From contig NZ_CP049263.1 of assembly GCF_003048615.2 (NCBI RefSeq), positions 434,001 through 498,000 of the forward strand: DNA of 64,000 nucleotides. The letters run 5' to 3'. Below the pieces are notes generated by a model. It saw only the letters and a program-made list of their open reading frames with translations, was not told the origin of the DNA and did not search any database. A program made the translations under genes and the position numbers. This stretch comes from Campylobacter concisus (GTDB lineage Bacteria > Campylobacterota > Campylobacteria > Campylobacterales > Campylobacteraceae). Positions 27,271 to 36,002 of this stretch are shown here, in pieces (positions within the stretch are counted from its first letter, which is position 1; every line of letters begins with the position of its first letter).

Positions 27271-28452
27271 ATGATAAACGCACTTGGTAGCTACCCTTTA
27301 AATTTAGAGCAGAACATAAAGGTATCAACCAAAGTTGCCACCAACCAAACTAGCTCTCTAGTTTTAGGCTACAAGGTAGATAAAGATGGCTACTTTATAG
27401 ATGAGTTTAATAAGCAAGCTGGCATTCCAAGTGATTATAAAATTCACTCAAGCACTCTGGAGTCATTAGTCAGGATAGAGACGCAGTCTGACTATATGCA
27501 AAGGACTTTTGATAGCATCGACATACTAAAAACCGTAAATAATGCCTACAAAATCCTCTCACAAGTAGTTGGCGAAGACACACTAAACTCAAAAGATAGC
27601 TTTAGCTTAGATGAGATAAGAAATTTCCCTCAAGGCTTTTCTTATAACCGCCAAAGCATGCAAGTAACCAAGATCCATAACTCCATTCATGAATTTGGCT
27701 CGGCTGCGGCTGATTTTAACGGCAAAGAGTCAAATAAGCAGATGATAAGCGCGCTTTTTTTCAACCCAAGCTTTAAAGGAGGAGACGGCAGACAGCCACT
27801 AAAGCCAACAACAGATATCTTTAACAACAACAATGGCGGCAAGGAGAGTGTGGGAAGTGGTGTATTTATGGATCCGCATGGAGAGAAATACACTAATAAA
27901 GATGGCTCAATAACTAAAGGCGGACTTATAGCAGCCGTTATAAACAACAACCTTGATGTGAGAGAGGGCGAGACAACAGCACAAGGCAAAAGAGAAGGCT
28001 ATGATAAGAGCATAGATAGTAAAGAATTTAATAGAGCTTTTGAGCTGTTTGAACTTATGGGCGAGATGAAATTTGGACCTGGCTTTATAAATGCTACCGA
28101 TAACGATATAGCAGGTATGCCTAAATATATGCAAGACTACATTAGATCTAAAAGAGACTTTATCTATATCGACTTAGAAAGTGGCTTTGTCAGCACTCCT
28201 GAAGATAGACGTAGGGGATATGAAGAAGACGAACTATCATTTAAAAAGATGATGGAGCATAATCTAAAAATGTTAAAGCTTCTCTTTGGCGAGATAGACA
28301 AGGACGGCAAAAAGAGCAAGGATTTTATGGATAGCTTTTTGAAATTTAGCATGCCACCTTTAAATTTAGTAAAAGAGCTAAATGAAAACCCAGCTGGAAA
28401 ATACCTAGTAGATATGCTTGGCATAAAAAGAGATGTTGATATAAAGGCGTAA
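27271..28452 (+). CDS. Divergent member of the Cj0814-like secreted family
   Basis: A 393-residue soluble protein. Residues 40-63 (GYFIDEFNKQAGIPSDYK and onward) align with the conserved block of its neighbours. An IDILKTVNNAYKILSQVVGED segment and an IRNFPQGF motif also match theirs (LPKGY). After about residue 150 it diverges, lacks the FSPDLSYY motif, and contains two degenerate EF-hand-like stretches (TNKDGSITKGG and YDKSIDSKEF). No signal peptide is visible. It is separated from copy 1 by a FliA-type promoter. The 28464 gene follows 11 bases after its stop, so these two form an operon. Confidence 0.75.
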   Translation: MINALGSYPLNLEQNIKVSTKVATNQTSSLVLGYKVDKDGYFIDEFNKQAGIPSDYKIHSSTLESLVRIETQSDYMQRTFDSIDILKTVNNAYKILSQVVGEDTLNSKDSFSLDEIRNFPQGFSYNRQSMQVTKIHNSIHEFGSAAADFNGKESNKQMISALFFNPSFKGGDGRQPLKPTTDIFNNNNGGKESVGSGVFMDPHGEKYTNKDGSITKGGLIAAVINNNLDVREGETTAQGKREGYDKSIDSKEFNRAFELFELMGEMKFGPGFINATDNDIAGMPKYMQDYIRSKRDFIYIDLESGFVSTPEDRRRGYEEDELSFKKMMEHNLKMLKLLFGEIDKDGKKSKDFMDSFLKFSMPPLNLVKELNENPAGKYLVDMLGIKRDVDIKA

Positions 28453-28463
28453 GGGGAGCTGAA

Positions 28464-29264
28464 ATGATAACTAGCATAAACGGACTTAGCAACACACCGA
28501 TACAAGACAACACTATCCAAAAAGAAAATGTAGCCAAAGAAGGCAAGCAAGATAAAAGCGTCATCGAAGAAAAATTTGATTACTCAAAGTATATGTTTAG
28601 ACCCTGGACTGATAATGTAAAAGAATTTATTGATATAGACCAAAGTAAAGAGGGCTGGATAACAGATACTATAAATCGAATAGATAGTATGCTGTCTGAT
28701 TACCCCATGAAAGAAAGAAGAGCTTTAGCATCAAAATATCCTCCAGAAACTATGGAAGAATTTAGAGTTGGAGAGCTACAAAGCTATATGGATTGGCTAC
28801 TTACCAACTCTGTTGATGGCAAGCCAACAATAATTGGCTTTATGATTGGTCTTGGCACAGCAGAAGAGGAGGCAGAACTAGAAGCCTTTGTAAAATCATT
28901 TCCAGAAGGCACTATGATGAGCAATGATGGTGCTGCTTTGTTTGTTAGAGCTGATCTAAGCATAGAAGAGTTTAAGAAGCTTTATAGAGAAGATGTAGAA
29001 AAAACTACAAAAGAGCATAAAGAATTTCTAGCCAAACTACACAAAGAAGAACAAGAATACAATGCAAATTTCGCCAAAGAGCAAAATGAGAAGAAATTTA
29101 AACCTATGCAGGTTAAGAAAAAGTATGAGACCTATGATATAAATAAGGATCAGAAATTTCTCTATGCAAGAGAGCTTTTAAATTTCAAAGAAAAAAGAGG
29201 CATAGATGTCTTAGAACTTATGCAAAAGATAGACAAGAAGCAAATTTTAAATAAGATGGTTTGA
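28464..29264 (+). CDS. Unrecognised soluble protein in the secreted-protein cluster
   Basis: A 266-residue protein I do not recognise. It begins MITSINGLSNTPIQ, a short polar N-terminus like those of flagellar type III substrates, with no signal peptide or membrane helix. The body is charged and helical, with EEEAELEAFVKSFPEG and a coiled, lysine/glutamate-rich stretch at about residues 170-210. DINKDQKFLYARE near the C-terminus resembles an EF-hand loop with one position out of register. It lies 11 bases behind the divergent Cj0814-like gene, so it is probably cotranscribed. It may be a co-secreted partner or a chaperone (inference). Confidence 0.7.
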   Translation: MITSINGLSNTPIQDNTIQKENVAKEGKQDKSVIEEKFDYSKYMFRPWTDNVKEFIDIDQSKEGWITDTINRIDSMLSDYPMKERRALASKYPPETMEEFRVGELQSYMDWLLTNSVDGKPTIIGFMIGLGTAEEEAELEAFVKSFPEGTMMSNDGAALFVRADLSIEEFKKLYREDVEKTTKEHKEFLAKLHKEEQEYNANFAKEQNEKKFKPMQVKKKYETYDINKDQKFLYARELLNFKEKRGIDVLELMQKIDKKQILNKMV

Positions 29265-29299
29265 TGGATTAAAGACAGCCACCTTTTAAATTTATCTAT

Positions 29300-30343
29300 T
29301 TAGATTTTTGTCTCATTTTGAAGCTTTGTGGCATGAGCTAGCACACTATCTACTATCTCGCCAGCACTTTTGCCATCTTTTGAAGTGAGCAAATTTCTTT
29401 TTAGTAGCTCTTCTAATATGAATTTAATCATCTTCTCATTTTTCAAAAGCCTTGAGAGAGGCACTATATCATCAGCCAAGCTTTGCTCATTCATTAGCTT
29501 TGAGTAAGAGCTTGCTTCCGCACTAAGCTTCGTCTCACCACTATCACTAGCGATAGGGCTAAAACTCTTTAAAAATCCCACAAACACACCAGCATTGCTA
29601 TAAGTATCATCTGCTTGATATACAGACATGTCAGGGTTAAATGTATATTCGTCACTGGCTCTTGCATCAAGATGCTCTTTGCTAAAATTTAGCTCATAGA
29701 CCTCGTGGCTTACTCCAAAGCCTCTAAGCTCATCTCTAACGCTCTTTGCATCATTAACTTGATCAAATGTTTTATATATATTTGTAACGGATATTAGGCT
29801 CACATCTTTTAAGAAATTTGCATTTTTACCAAAGGTTTTTTGGTTGGTATCCAAGCTAAAGCCTTTTGGTAAATTTGCTAGATCAGCTTCGCCATATCTA
29901 TCTTTCTCATCCCCTACAATGCTTTTAAAAAGTTTATAGTAGTGCTTTGTAGTATCAGCTACGTCTATCTTTTCAAAGGCAGCCTTGCTTCTATCTTGTG
30001 TGAAGAGATATGTTTTGTTGTTGTATCTAACTATCTCATCAAGCGTGCTTTTGTGGATTTTAAAGTCCTGCGGCAAGCCTGCTGCTTTGTTAAAATCAGC
30101 TCCCATAAAGCCAGCTTTATCCACTGTGTAGCCATAAGCTTGAAGATCATTAAAATTTAAAGAGACGAGGCTGTTTTGTGAAGAAGTAGTATAAGTAAAT
30201 TTAGCTGGCTCTTGGCTTGGCTCGCTAATCTTTTCTTTGGCATTTTGCTTCAAAATATCACTAAAATTTGCAGATCTATCTTGCTTGTGTTGTTGCTTGG
30301 TGTATGAATTTACATTTGTGCCTAAGATACTAATATCATTCAT
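29300..30343 (-). CDS. Cj0814-family flagellum-dependent secreted protein, copy 2
   Basis: A 347-residue protein, the only minus-strand member. The conserved block lies at residues 78-101 (AGFMGADFNKAAGLPQDFKI), then IDVADTTKHYYKLFKSIVGDE, LPKGFSLD, the FNPDMSVY motif and a helical C-terminus ending in LQNETKI. No signal peptide or cysteine was seen. AGGAGG lies 7 bases before the ATG. A very good sigma-54 promoter precedes it, back to back with that of the 30479 gene. The conserved block is almost identical in DNA to that of copy 3, pointing to recent duplication or gene conversion. Confidence 0.87.
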   Translation of the reverse strand: MNDISILGTNVNSYTKQQHKQDRSANFSDILKQNAKEKISEPSQEPAKFTYTTSSQNSLVSLNFNDLQAYGYTVDKAGFMGADFNKAAGLPQDFKIHKSTLDEIVRYNNKTYLFTQDRSKAAFEKIDVADTTKHYYKLFKSIVGDEKDRYGEADLANLPKGFSLDTNQKTFGKNANFLKDVSLISVTNIYKTFDQVNDAKSVRDELRGFGVSHEVYELNFSKEHLDARASDEYTFNPDMSVYQADDTYSNAGVFVGFLKSFSPIASDSGETKLSAEASSYSKLMNEQSLADDIVPLSRLLKNEKMIKFILEELLKRNLLTSKDGKSAGEIVDSVLAHATKLQNETKI

Positions 30344-30374
30344 GGTTTGACCTCCTAGCTTCTTTTATAGTTTA

Positions 30375-30391
30375 AAGCAAAAGGTGTTCCA
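30375..30391 (-). promoter_or_regulatory. Sigma-54 promoter for copy 2
   Basis: On the minus strand the sequence reads TGGAACACCTTTTGCTT, with GG and GC elements at -24/-12 in perfect spacing. The expected leader is about 20 bases and contains AGGAGG. Campylobacter uses sigma-54 mainly for hook/basal-body-stage flagellar genes. Confidence 0.8.
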
Positions 30392-30431
30392 GTGATATGA
30401 TTTGCAAAAGATAGATAAGAAGAAAATTTAC

Positions 30432-30447
30432 GGCACAACTTTTGCTT
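30432..30447 (+). promoter_or_regulatory. Sigma-54 promoter for copy 3
   Basis: GGCACAACTTTTGCTT is a near-perfect -24/-12 element (GGCAC, five bases, TTGCT). It lies 32 bases before the ATG, with AAGGAG between. Its -24 end is 40 bases from that of the divergent promoter. Confidence 0.82.
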
Positions 30448-30478
30448 ACTCTTTGAAGCTAAATTCAAGGAGTAAGCT

Positions 30479-31639
30479 ATGAAAGTCTCTTATAACTCCA
30501 TCTTAACAAAACAGCACTACCAAAAACATACAAAAAGCGAAGGCTTTGCAAATTTCTTGCCTAACACTCCAAATATAAATTCGATCAGCCAAGTCACTAT
30601 TCCTAAGAATGATTTTGTTTCATCTAGCAGTATCGACTCTCTTTATCAGGCTAAATTTACTTCACAAGAGGGTTATGGATATAGTGTAGATGCTAAAGGA
30701 TTTATGGGAGCTGACTTTAACAAAGCTGCAGGCTTGCCACAGGACTTTAAAATCCACAAAAGCACGCTTGATGCGATAGTGCTACACAATCAAAAACACC
30801 CAAATAGTATAAATTTTTCAATGGAAACAAAAAAAGATAACCAACTCTTTGGAGAGGATAGCTTTGCAAATATCGATCTAGCAGACACAATAAAGCAATA
30901 CTATAAAATTTTTGATCAAATTTCAGCTGGAGTTATTAGTAAGGGTAAAGAATTTTACTCAAATGAAGATCTGGCAAAGATGCCAAAGGGCTACTTTTCA
31001 AAAGATAAAAAAATGGATCATTTTGAATATCTAATGGGTAGGATGACTAGCGATGAGCTAGATGGACTAACTGATAGGAGCAATGAGAAGGTAACTCATA
31101 TCTTTAGGACAGCCCAAGACGCAGAAGATGCACATAAGTTATGGGATGATCTAAGCGATATAAATGTAGAAGTCAATGGAAATTTCCTTGACTTCTCTCC
31201 AGAAGTGATGACAACTGAGCATACTATCCCTTATATGTGGGTTAGTAGTGCTGGATATGACTTCAAGCCTGATATGTCTGTATATGACAATGAACAAGGC
31301 TATACTAAGGAGCAAATCTTTGTTGCATTTTTAAAAAACGAGCAAGGTCTTGTGTTACAAGGTGGCACAACAAGGATAACTGACGAGGCTCGCAATGTAT
31401 ATAGAGACACGCTTATACTTACAAAGCAAGATAGGAGTGAGATAGGCATACCAAAGGCTTATTATGATGAGATACTATCTGGTAAGAAAGATCTAAAAGA
31501 TATACTAGCTAGGATTTTAAAGCTTAGAAATTTAGAGCTTAAAAAGGATCACACGCTTGAGGGGCTAGCAAGTAAGATAATGGATGTTTTAAAAGAATTT
31601 GATGAGAGGACAAAGGTAAGCCTAAAGCCCATCAAGTAA
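30479..31639 (+). CDS. Cj0814-family flagellum-dependent secreted protein, copy 3
   Basis: A 386-residue signal-less protein, the longest of the three clear copies. The conserved block is at residues 74-97 (KGFMGADFNKAAGLPQDFKI). IDLADTIKQYYKIFDQI, MPKGYFSKD and FKPDMSVY follow, and a C-terminal helical part ends LKPIK. An insertion between the middle and the FKPDMSVY motif (about residues 175-260) is not in the other copies. The strong sigma-54 promoter implies expression with the flagellar apparatus. Its stop overlaps the convergent recO gene by 18 bases. Confidence 0.87.
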   Translation: MKVSYNSILTKQHYQKHTKSEGFANFLPNTPNINSISQVTIPKNDFVSSSSIDSLYQAKFTSQEGYGYSVDAKGFMGADFNKAAGLPQDFKIHKSTLDAIVLHNQKHPNSINFSMETKKDNQLFGEDSFANIDLADTIKQYYKIFDQISAGVISKGKEFYSNEDLAKMPKGYFSKDKKMDHFEYLMGRMTSDELDGLTDRSNEKVTHIFRTAQDAEDAHKLWDDLSDINVEVNGNFLDFSPEVMTTEHTIPYMWVSSAGYDFKPDMSVYDNEQGYTKEQIFVAFLKNEQGLVLQGGTTRITDEARNVYRDTLILTKQDRSEIGIPKAYYDEILSGKKDLKDILARILKLRNLELKKDHTLEGLASKIMDVLKEFDERTKVSLKPIK

Positions 31640-32236
31640 AATTTTATAAAGGCGGTTTATCTCATCGTCATTTAGCTCGATCGTGCTTTTTGTATCAAAC
31701 AAATTTTTGATCTTGCTAGCGTCAAATTCGCTCCTGTCAAGGCAGTGCTTGTGAGAGGGCAAAAAGCCACGAGTTAAACAAAGCTCACTCTCTATCTCCT
31801 CGTCGCAGATAAAGCACTCAAGCTCGCTGTGAAGCCTGCCTTCATACTCTAAAATTTTGACGTAACTTTCGATGATAAGGCGCTTTGGATTTTGCAGCTG
31901 CATCTGTTTGGCACAGCGATCAAGCTCGTTAAAGTAAATTTCATCGAGCTGCTCGACCTCTTTTAAATGATCATAAAGTAGGCGCATGAACTGCTGCCAA
32001 ATGATGAGTTTGTCGCGCTCTAGCAGCCATTTAAAGCCAAGGTGGAGTATGCTTCTAAGCTTTGGTAGAAATTTCGCCTCTTGCTCGAGCTCAAAGTCGA
32101 TCTTGTAGCCAGTCATGATGTTTGAGTGGCGAGCGCCAAAAAATCTATACGATTTTACGAGCAAATTTGGCGTTAGCACAAAGACTAAAAGGTCCTCGTC
32201 TCTGACCTTTTGCACGCGCAGGATGTAGCCTTGCAT
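31622..32236 (-). CDS. recO: DNA repair protein RecO
   Basis: Mediator that loads RecA at gaps in the RecF pathway. The short, 204-residue form is usual for Campylobacter. The N-terminus MQGYILRVQKVRDEDLLVFVLT is an OB-fold start, and ECFICDEEI with HKHC in the C-terminal half resembles the zinc-ribbon region. It directly follows dusB with no gap on the minus strand. Its 3' end overlaps the convergent secreted-protein gene. Confidence 0.88.
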   Translation of the reverse strand: MQGYILRVQKVRDEDLLVFVLTPNLLVKSYRFFGARHSNIMTGYKIDFELEQEAKFLPKLRSILHLGFKWLLERDKLIIWQQFMRLLYDHLKEVEQLDEIYFNELDRCAKQMQLQNPKRLIIESYVKILEYEGRLHSELECFICDEEIESELCLTRGFLPSHKHCLDRSEFDASKIKNLFDTKSTIELNDDEINRLYKILLDGL

Positions 32237-33160
32237 CTAGGCAAAAAACTCCTTTATGCGCTCTCTCATCGCTGCCACGTCTTTGATGAAATTTACATCG
32301 TTTCTAAAGGTTGTTGCGCCGTCTATGCCCTTGCTGTATTGGTGGAGGTGCTTTCTAAATATGCAAAGTCCGTGCTCGCCGTAGTGCTCGATCATCGCAT
32401 CAAAGTGAGCTAGTATGATCTTTTGCTTTAGCGCCTTATCCACGCTAGTTTTGGTCTTTATCTCGTGAAATATCCAAGGGTTGCCGATGCTTGCTCTGCC
32501 GATCATTAGGGCGTCGCATTTTGTGAGATTTAAAATTTCATCTGCATTTTGCGCGTTTATGTCGCCATTTGCAACGACTGGGATTTTCACGCTCGCCTTT
32601 ACTCTAGCGATCGCTTCGTAATCAACCTTTGCAGTGTATCCGCCAGCTCTGGTGCGACCATGCACTGCGATGTAGTCTGCGCCAGCTTCTTCGCAGGCCT
32701 TTGCGATTTTCTCTTCATTTTTGTCGTTAAAGCCAAGTCTAAATTTAACGCTTAGGCTCTCTTTGTTTGAGACGCTTTTTATGGCTGAGATGATGCTTTG
32801 AAGTTTGTCAAGATCGTTTAACAAAGCCGATCCTGCGCCTTGTCTAACGACCTTTGGCACAGGGCAGCCGCAGTTTAGATCGAGCCCATAAATTCCATCA
32901 AATTTATTGACTATCTGCACGGCTTTTTTTAGATTTTCTATATCGCTACCAGCTATCTGGACGACGTAGGGCTCTTCATTTGGGGATTTTTTAAGCATTT
33001 CAAGGGTTTTGTCACTGCTCTCATAGACCAAGGCATTTGCGCTGATCATCTCGCTAACAGTAACGTCGCAGCCAAATTTCTTGACGACACTTCGTAACGG
33101 CAGGTCGGAAAAGCCAGCAAGTGGCGCTAAGAAAAGTGGCTTTTTACTAAAGTCTATCAT
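32237..33160 (-). CDS. dusB: tRNA-dihydrouridine synthase (DusB type)
   Basis: Flavoenzyme reducing uridine in the tRNA D-loop. The 307-residue protein starts KKPLFLAPLAGFSDLPLR. It has the catalytic cysteine region DLNCGCPVPKVVRQGAGSAL, the GRTRAGGYT FMN/tRNA-contact segment, and ANGDINAQNADEIL. Its ATG overlaps the stop of the upstream membrane protein by 4 bases. It is in the conserved accD-rlmH-dksA-membrane protein-dus order. Confidence 0.94.
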   Translation of the reverse strand: MIDFSKKPLFLAPLAGFSDLPLRSVVKKFGCDVTVSEMISANALVYESSDKTLEMLKKSPNEEPYVVQIAGSDIENLKKAVQIVNKFDGIYGLDLNCGCPVPKVVRQGAGSALLNDLDKLQSIISAIKSVSNKESLSVKFRLGFNDKNEEKIAKACEEAGADYIAVHGRTRAGGYTAKVDYEAIARVKASVKIPVVANGDINAQNADEILNLTKCDALMIGRASIGNPWIFHEIKTKTSVDKALKQKIILAHFDAMIEHYGEHGLCIFRKHLHQYSKGIDGATTFRNDVNFIKDVAAMRERIKEFFA

Positions 33161-34155
33161 TTAAAAAATAGCGAGCTAGGCACCATTTTGCCGTTATCTC
33201 GTAAAAATAGTAAAACCTTTATCTCTTTAAACTCATCAGGGTCGCTACCCTCGATAGCCTCTCTTACTTTATCAAGCATCTGAAGCTCAAATAGCGCATA
33301 TACGTAGGCCTCATCAGCGTCAGCATGGATGCTTTTTAGCTTCTCAAAAATGCCGATAAACGCATCTGGTTTTAGCTTGTTTTTAAGCATTATGGCTGCT
33401 TTGTCGTATTGTGCTTTTGTCACTTTTGCGTTGTTTAGAAGACCAAAAATTTCATCGCTACTTAGGTCGATCTCATCATTTACGAAACGCGTGATAATGG
33501 TCATTATATCTTCGCTTGCTAGCTCTGGATCGATTTTTTTGATCTCACTAAATGAAGCTGTTTTTATGAGCTTGTTAAAGGCTGCCTTTTTAAGGCTCTC
33601 GTTTTGTTCTTGGTTTTTAAGCACGTCAAGATAGTAAGTAGGCAGCTGCTCGATCTTGTTTAGCTCGTTTAGGATGTTTAGCTTGCTATCTTTTGCTAGC
33701 CTAAATTTCTTTAGATCGACGATCTCTTTGTTTTTTATGCTTTTTATGGTTTGTAAGATGTTGTTTATCTCGCCGTCATCAACGCCAACATCTTTAAGCT
33801 CGCCTACCGGTGAGATAGAGCGAGTGAGCTGTGAGGCGATCTTGTAAGTATCAGTTTTAAAGTCTTTGTTGCTCTCAAAGCCAAGAAGCGTCTCTTTTGC
33901 AAGGTCTTTGTAGAGATGGCTATCTTTTTTTATCCATTTTTTATATCTATAAAAGGCGTATCCGTGATATGCGATGTGAAGTAGGGCAAGAAGCGCCAAA
34001 AGAGCTACTGGAAGTGCCACCCAGACAGCTACTGGCAAGGTTATGGCTTGACCTAAGAGCTCAAAGGTGAAGTCTGAACTATTAAGAGAATAGGTAAGTC
34101 CTGCAACAACTGCTGTGTAGATGATGCAGTAGACGAGAAATTTTCTGGTTTTCAT
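33157..34155 (-). CDS. Conserved membrane protein of unknown function
   Basis: A 332-residue protein with two N-terminal membrane segments (about residues 7-25 and 38-65) and a soluble helical cytoplasmic part of about 260 residues, rich in Lys, Glu and Leu, without recognised motifs. Its place between a DksA-like gene and dusB is conserved in C. jejuni as far as I recall. It overlaps dusB by 4 bases. The function is unknown. Confidence 0.82.
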   Translation of the reverse strand: MKTRKFLVYCIIYTAVVAGLTYSLNSSDFTFELLGQAITLPVAVWVALPVALLALLALLHIAYHGYAFYRYKKWIKKDSHLYKDLAKETLLGFESNKDFKTDTYKIASQLTRSISPVGELKDVGVDDGEINNILQTIKSIKNKEIVDLKKFRLAKDSKLNILNELNKIEQLPTYYLDVLKNQEQNESLKKAAFNKLIKTASFSEIKKIDPELASEDIMTIITRFVNDEIDLSSDEIFGLLNNAKVTKAQYDKAAIMLKNKLKPDAFIGIFEKLKSIHADADEAYVYALFELQMLDKVREAIEGSDPDEFKEIKVLLFLRDNGKMVPSSLFFK

Positions 34156-34164
34156 ATTTTCTCC

Positions 34165-34521
34165 TTAGTTTTTTGCTGTTTTTTCTATTATCTCACGACA
34201 AGCTATACAGTATTTTGCATGCGGTTTTACTTTTAGGCGAGGGATGCCGATCTCCTCTTCGCACATGTCACAAATTCCATAAGTCTTGTTTGCTATCTTC
34301 TCAAGCGCCTCGTCGATCTCGTGAAGCTCGGCTCTTTGCTGGGTTGATATAGACTGCTCTATAAGCTGGTCGGTATTTACTGAAGCGATGTCAAATTCAT
34401 CGCTTACTCCACTATCTCTTAGACCGCTTACTTCAACTGATGAGTCATAAATATTTTTTTTGATTTGTAGCTTTCTATCTTCAAGTAGTTTTTTGAAAAA
34501 ATTTAGCTCGTTTTGAGTCAT
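34165..34521 (-). CDS. dksA: DksA/TraR-family zinc-finger protein
   Basis: A 118-residue DksA-like transcription factor acting in the secondary channel of RNA polymerase with ppGpp. The long coiled coil (residues about 1-75) is followed by the zinc finger CDMCEEEIGIPRLKVKPHAK and CIAC. The frame is open upstream to 34566, inside rlmH, but the ATG at 34521 has AAGGAA at the right spacing. It is in the accD-rlmH-dksA minus-strand group. Confidence 0.93.
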   Translation of the reverse strand: MTQNELNFFKKLLEDRKLQIKKNIYDSSVEVSGLRDSGVSDEFDIASVNTDQLIEQSISTQQRAELHEIDEALEKIANKTYGICDMCEEEIGIPRLKVKPHAKYCIACREIIEKTAKN

Positions 34522-34532
34522 TTTATATTCCT

Positions 34533-34988
34533 TTATTTGTGATATGGGTGGTTTGCATTGATACAAAGCCCTCTAAAAATTTGCTCAAAAAGTACGAGCT
34601 TGGCGACTTTGTGCGCCATAGTCATCTTGCTTAAGCTTACGACTTTTTGTGCCTTGTTTTTTAAATTTTGGCTAAGCCCATAAGCTCCACCTATGAAAAA
34701 ATTGATCTGTGAATTTGAGTTTAAAATTTGAGCAAATTCTTGGCTGTCAAGCTGTGAGCCATTTTCATCAAGCATCACGCAAAAGCCTTTTAAATTTGGC
34801 TCGTAAATTTCATCATAAGCTCTTAGTGCATCGCTTCTGCCACTGCTTTGAGCCTTTGCTATCTTTTCATTAAATATTATTTTGTCGTTTATCTTGGCAA
34901 ATTTTGCACTCATTTTTATATATTCTTGTATCTCGTTTTCAAAGTTGTCACGCGATGATTTTTGAATGCTAAAAACCGAAATTTCCAA
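34533..34988 (-). CDS. rlmH: 23S rRNA (pseudouridine-1915-N3)-methyltransferase RlmH
   Basis: A SPOUT methyltransferase of 151 residues acting on 70S ribosomes. The signature [11 protein letters not shown] and the C-terminal end ANHPYHK are diagnostic. [18 protein letters not shown] is the central part. It lies 2 bases behind accD and before dksA. Confidence 0.95.
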   Translation of the reverse strand: MEISVFSIQKSSRDNFENEIQEYIKMSAKFAKINDKIIFNEKIAKAQSSGRSDALRAYDEIYEPNLKGFCVMLDENGSQLDSQEFAQILNSNSQINFFIGGAYGLSQNLKNKAQKVVSLSKMTMAHKVAKLVLFEQIFRGLCINANHPYHK

Positions 34989-34990
34989 AC

Positions 34991-35908
34991 TTACCCTTTG
35001 GTTTTTAGCTTTAGCTCAAAGCCAGCTTCGTTTCTAGTCGTCACTTCGCTTTTAGAGATCATAGCTTTGTTATTTGTAAGAAATTTAACCATATCGCTTA
35101 TATATTTTTTGTGCTCGCTTCTTGGCACGATGTCATCTATAAGACCATGTTCAAGCAAAAATTCAGCCCTTTGAAAGCCCTCTGGAAGATCAGCACCTAT
35201 GGTTTGTTTAATAACCCTTTGCCCTGCAAAACCTATTAGCGCACCAGGTTCGGCGATTATTAGATCTCCAAGCCATGCAAATGATGCACTAACGCCACCC
35301 ATCGTAGGATCTGTAAGGATAGAAATATATGGGAGCTTTGCTTCATCAAGAAGTTTTAGGGCTGCTGAGGTCTTTGACATCTGCATCAAAGAAAATGTGC
35401 TCTCTTGCATTCTAGCGCCGCCAGATGCGCTTACGATGATTAAGGCTTGGCGTTTTTCGATCGCGCGTTTTATCGCTCTTACGATCTTTTCGCCCTCGAC
35501 CGAAGCTAGTGAGCCGCCCATAAAGCCAAAGTCAAAAACAACTAGCTGGATCTCTTGTCCGTTGCATTTGCCTTCGCCACATATCACTGAGCTTGTGCGT
35601 CCTGTTTTTTCTTTATTTTCTGTGATTCTTTTTTTGTATGATTTTTTATCGACAAAATTTAAAGGATCTACTGGTTTTAAATTTGCGTCAAATTCTATAA
35701 AGCTACCTTCATCGCAGATCAAATTTATGCGATCATCAGCTTTTAATCTCATGTGGTAGCCGCATTTTGGGCATACATTAAAACAAGCTTCAACTTCTTT
35801 GTAATACATCAGTGAGTGACAGTTGTCGCATTTTACCCAGTGTGTAGGTGCTTCTTCTGGACGAGGTTGAGCTTTTCTTATCTTTGAAAAAATGTCTGAG
35901 AAATTCAT
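34991..35908 (-). CDS. accD: Acetyl-CoA carboxylase carboxyltransferase subunit beta
   Basis: Together with AccA it transfers the carboxyl group from biotin to acetyl-CoA. The N-terminal zinc ribbon ([12 protein letters not shown] and [12 protein letters not shown]) is followed by the crotonase-fold domain with [17 protein letters not shown] and [15 protein letters not shown]. It has 305 residues from the ATG at 35908. A GTG at 35920 is in frame, so either start is possible. A -10 box is at 35940-35945 (minus). Confidence 0.95.
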   Translation of the reverse strand: MNFSDIFSKIRKAQPRPEEAPTHWVKCDNCHSLMYYKEVEACFNVCPKCGYHMRLKADDRINLICDEGSFIEFDANLKPVDPLNFVDKKSYKKRITENKEKTGRTSSVICGEGKCNGQEIQLVVFDFGFMGGSLASVEGEKIVRAIKRAIEKRQALIIVSASGGARMQESTFSLMQMSKTSAALKLLDEAKLPYISILTDPTMGGVSASFAWLGDLIIAEPGALIGFAGQRVIKQTIGADLPEGFQRAEFLLEHGLIDDIVPRSEHKKYISDMVKFLTNNKAMISKSEVTTRNEAGFELKLKTKG

Positions 35909-35939
35909 CTTTTTACCCACTTATATTAAAAATTGTGGG

Positions 35940-35945
35940 ATTATA
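35940..35945 (-). promoter_or_regulatory. Sigma-70 -10 box for the accD-rlmH-dksA operon
   Basis: The minus strand reads AGATATAATCCC, a perfect TATAAT. Transcription would start about 25 bases before the accD ATG. Confidence 0.55.
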
Positions 35946-36002
35946 TCTAATGTTAGCCTTGCTTTTTCTTATATGACTTAAAGTTTGTTTGTATGTGGGG
36001 GA

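Noticed and set aside
28464-29264. Calling the 28464 product an EF-hand protein
   Set aside because: The only candidate loop (DINKDQKFLYARE) has its final acidic residue one position out of register.
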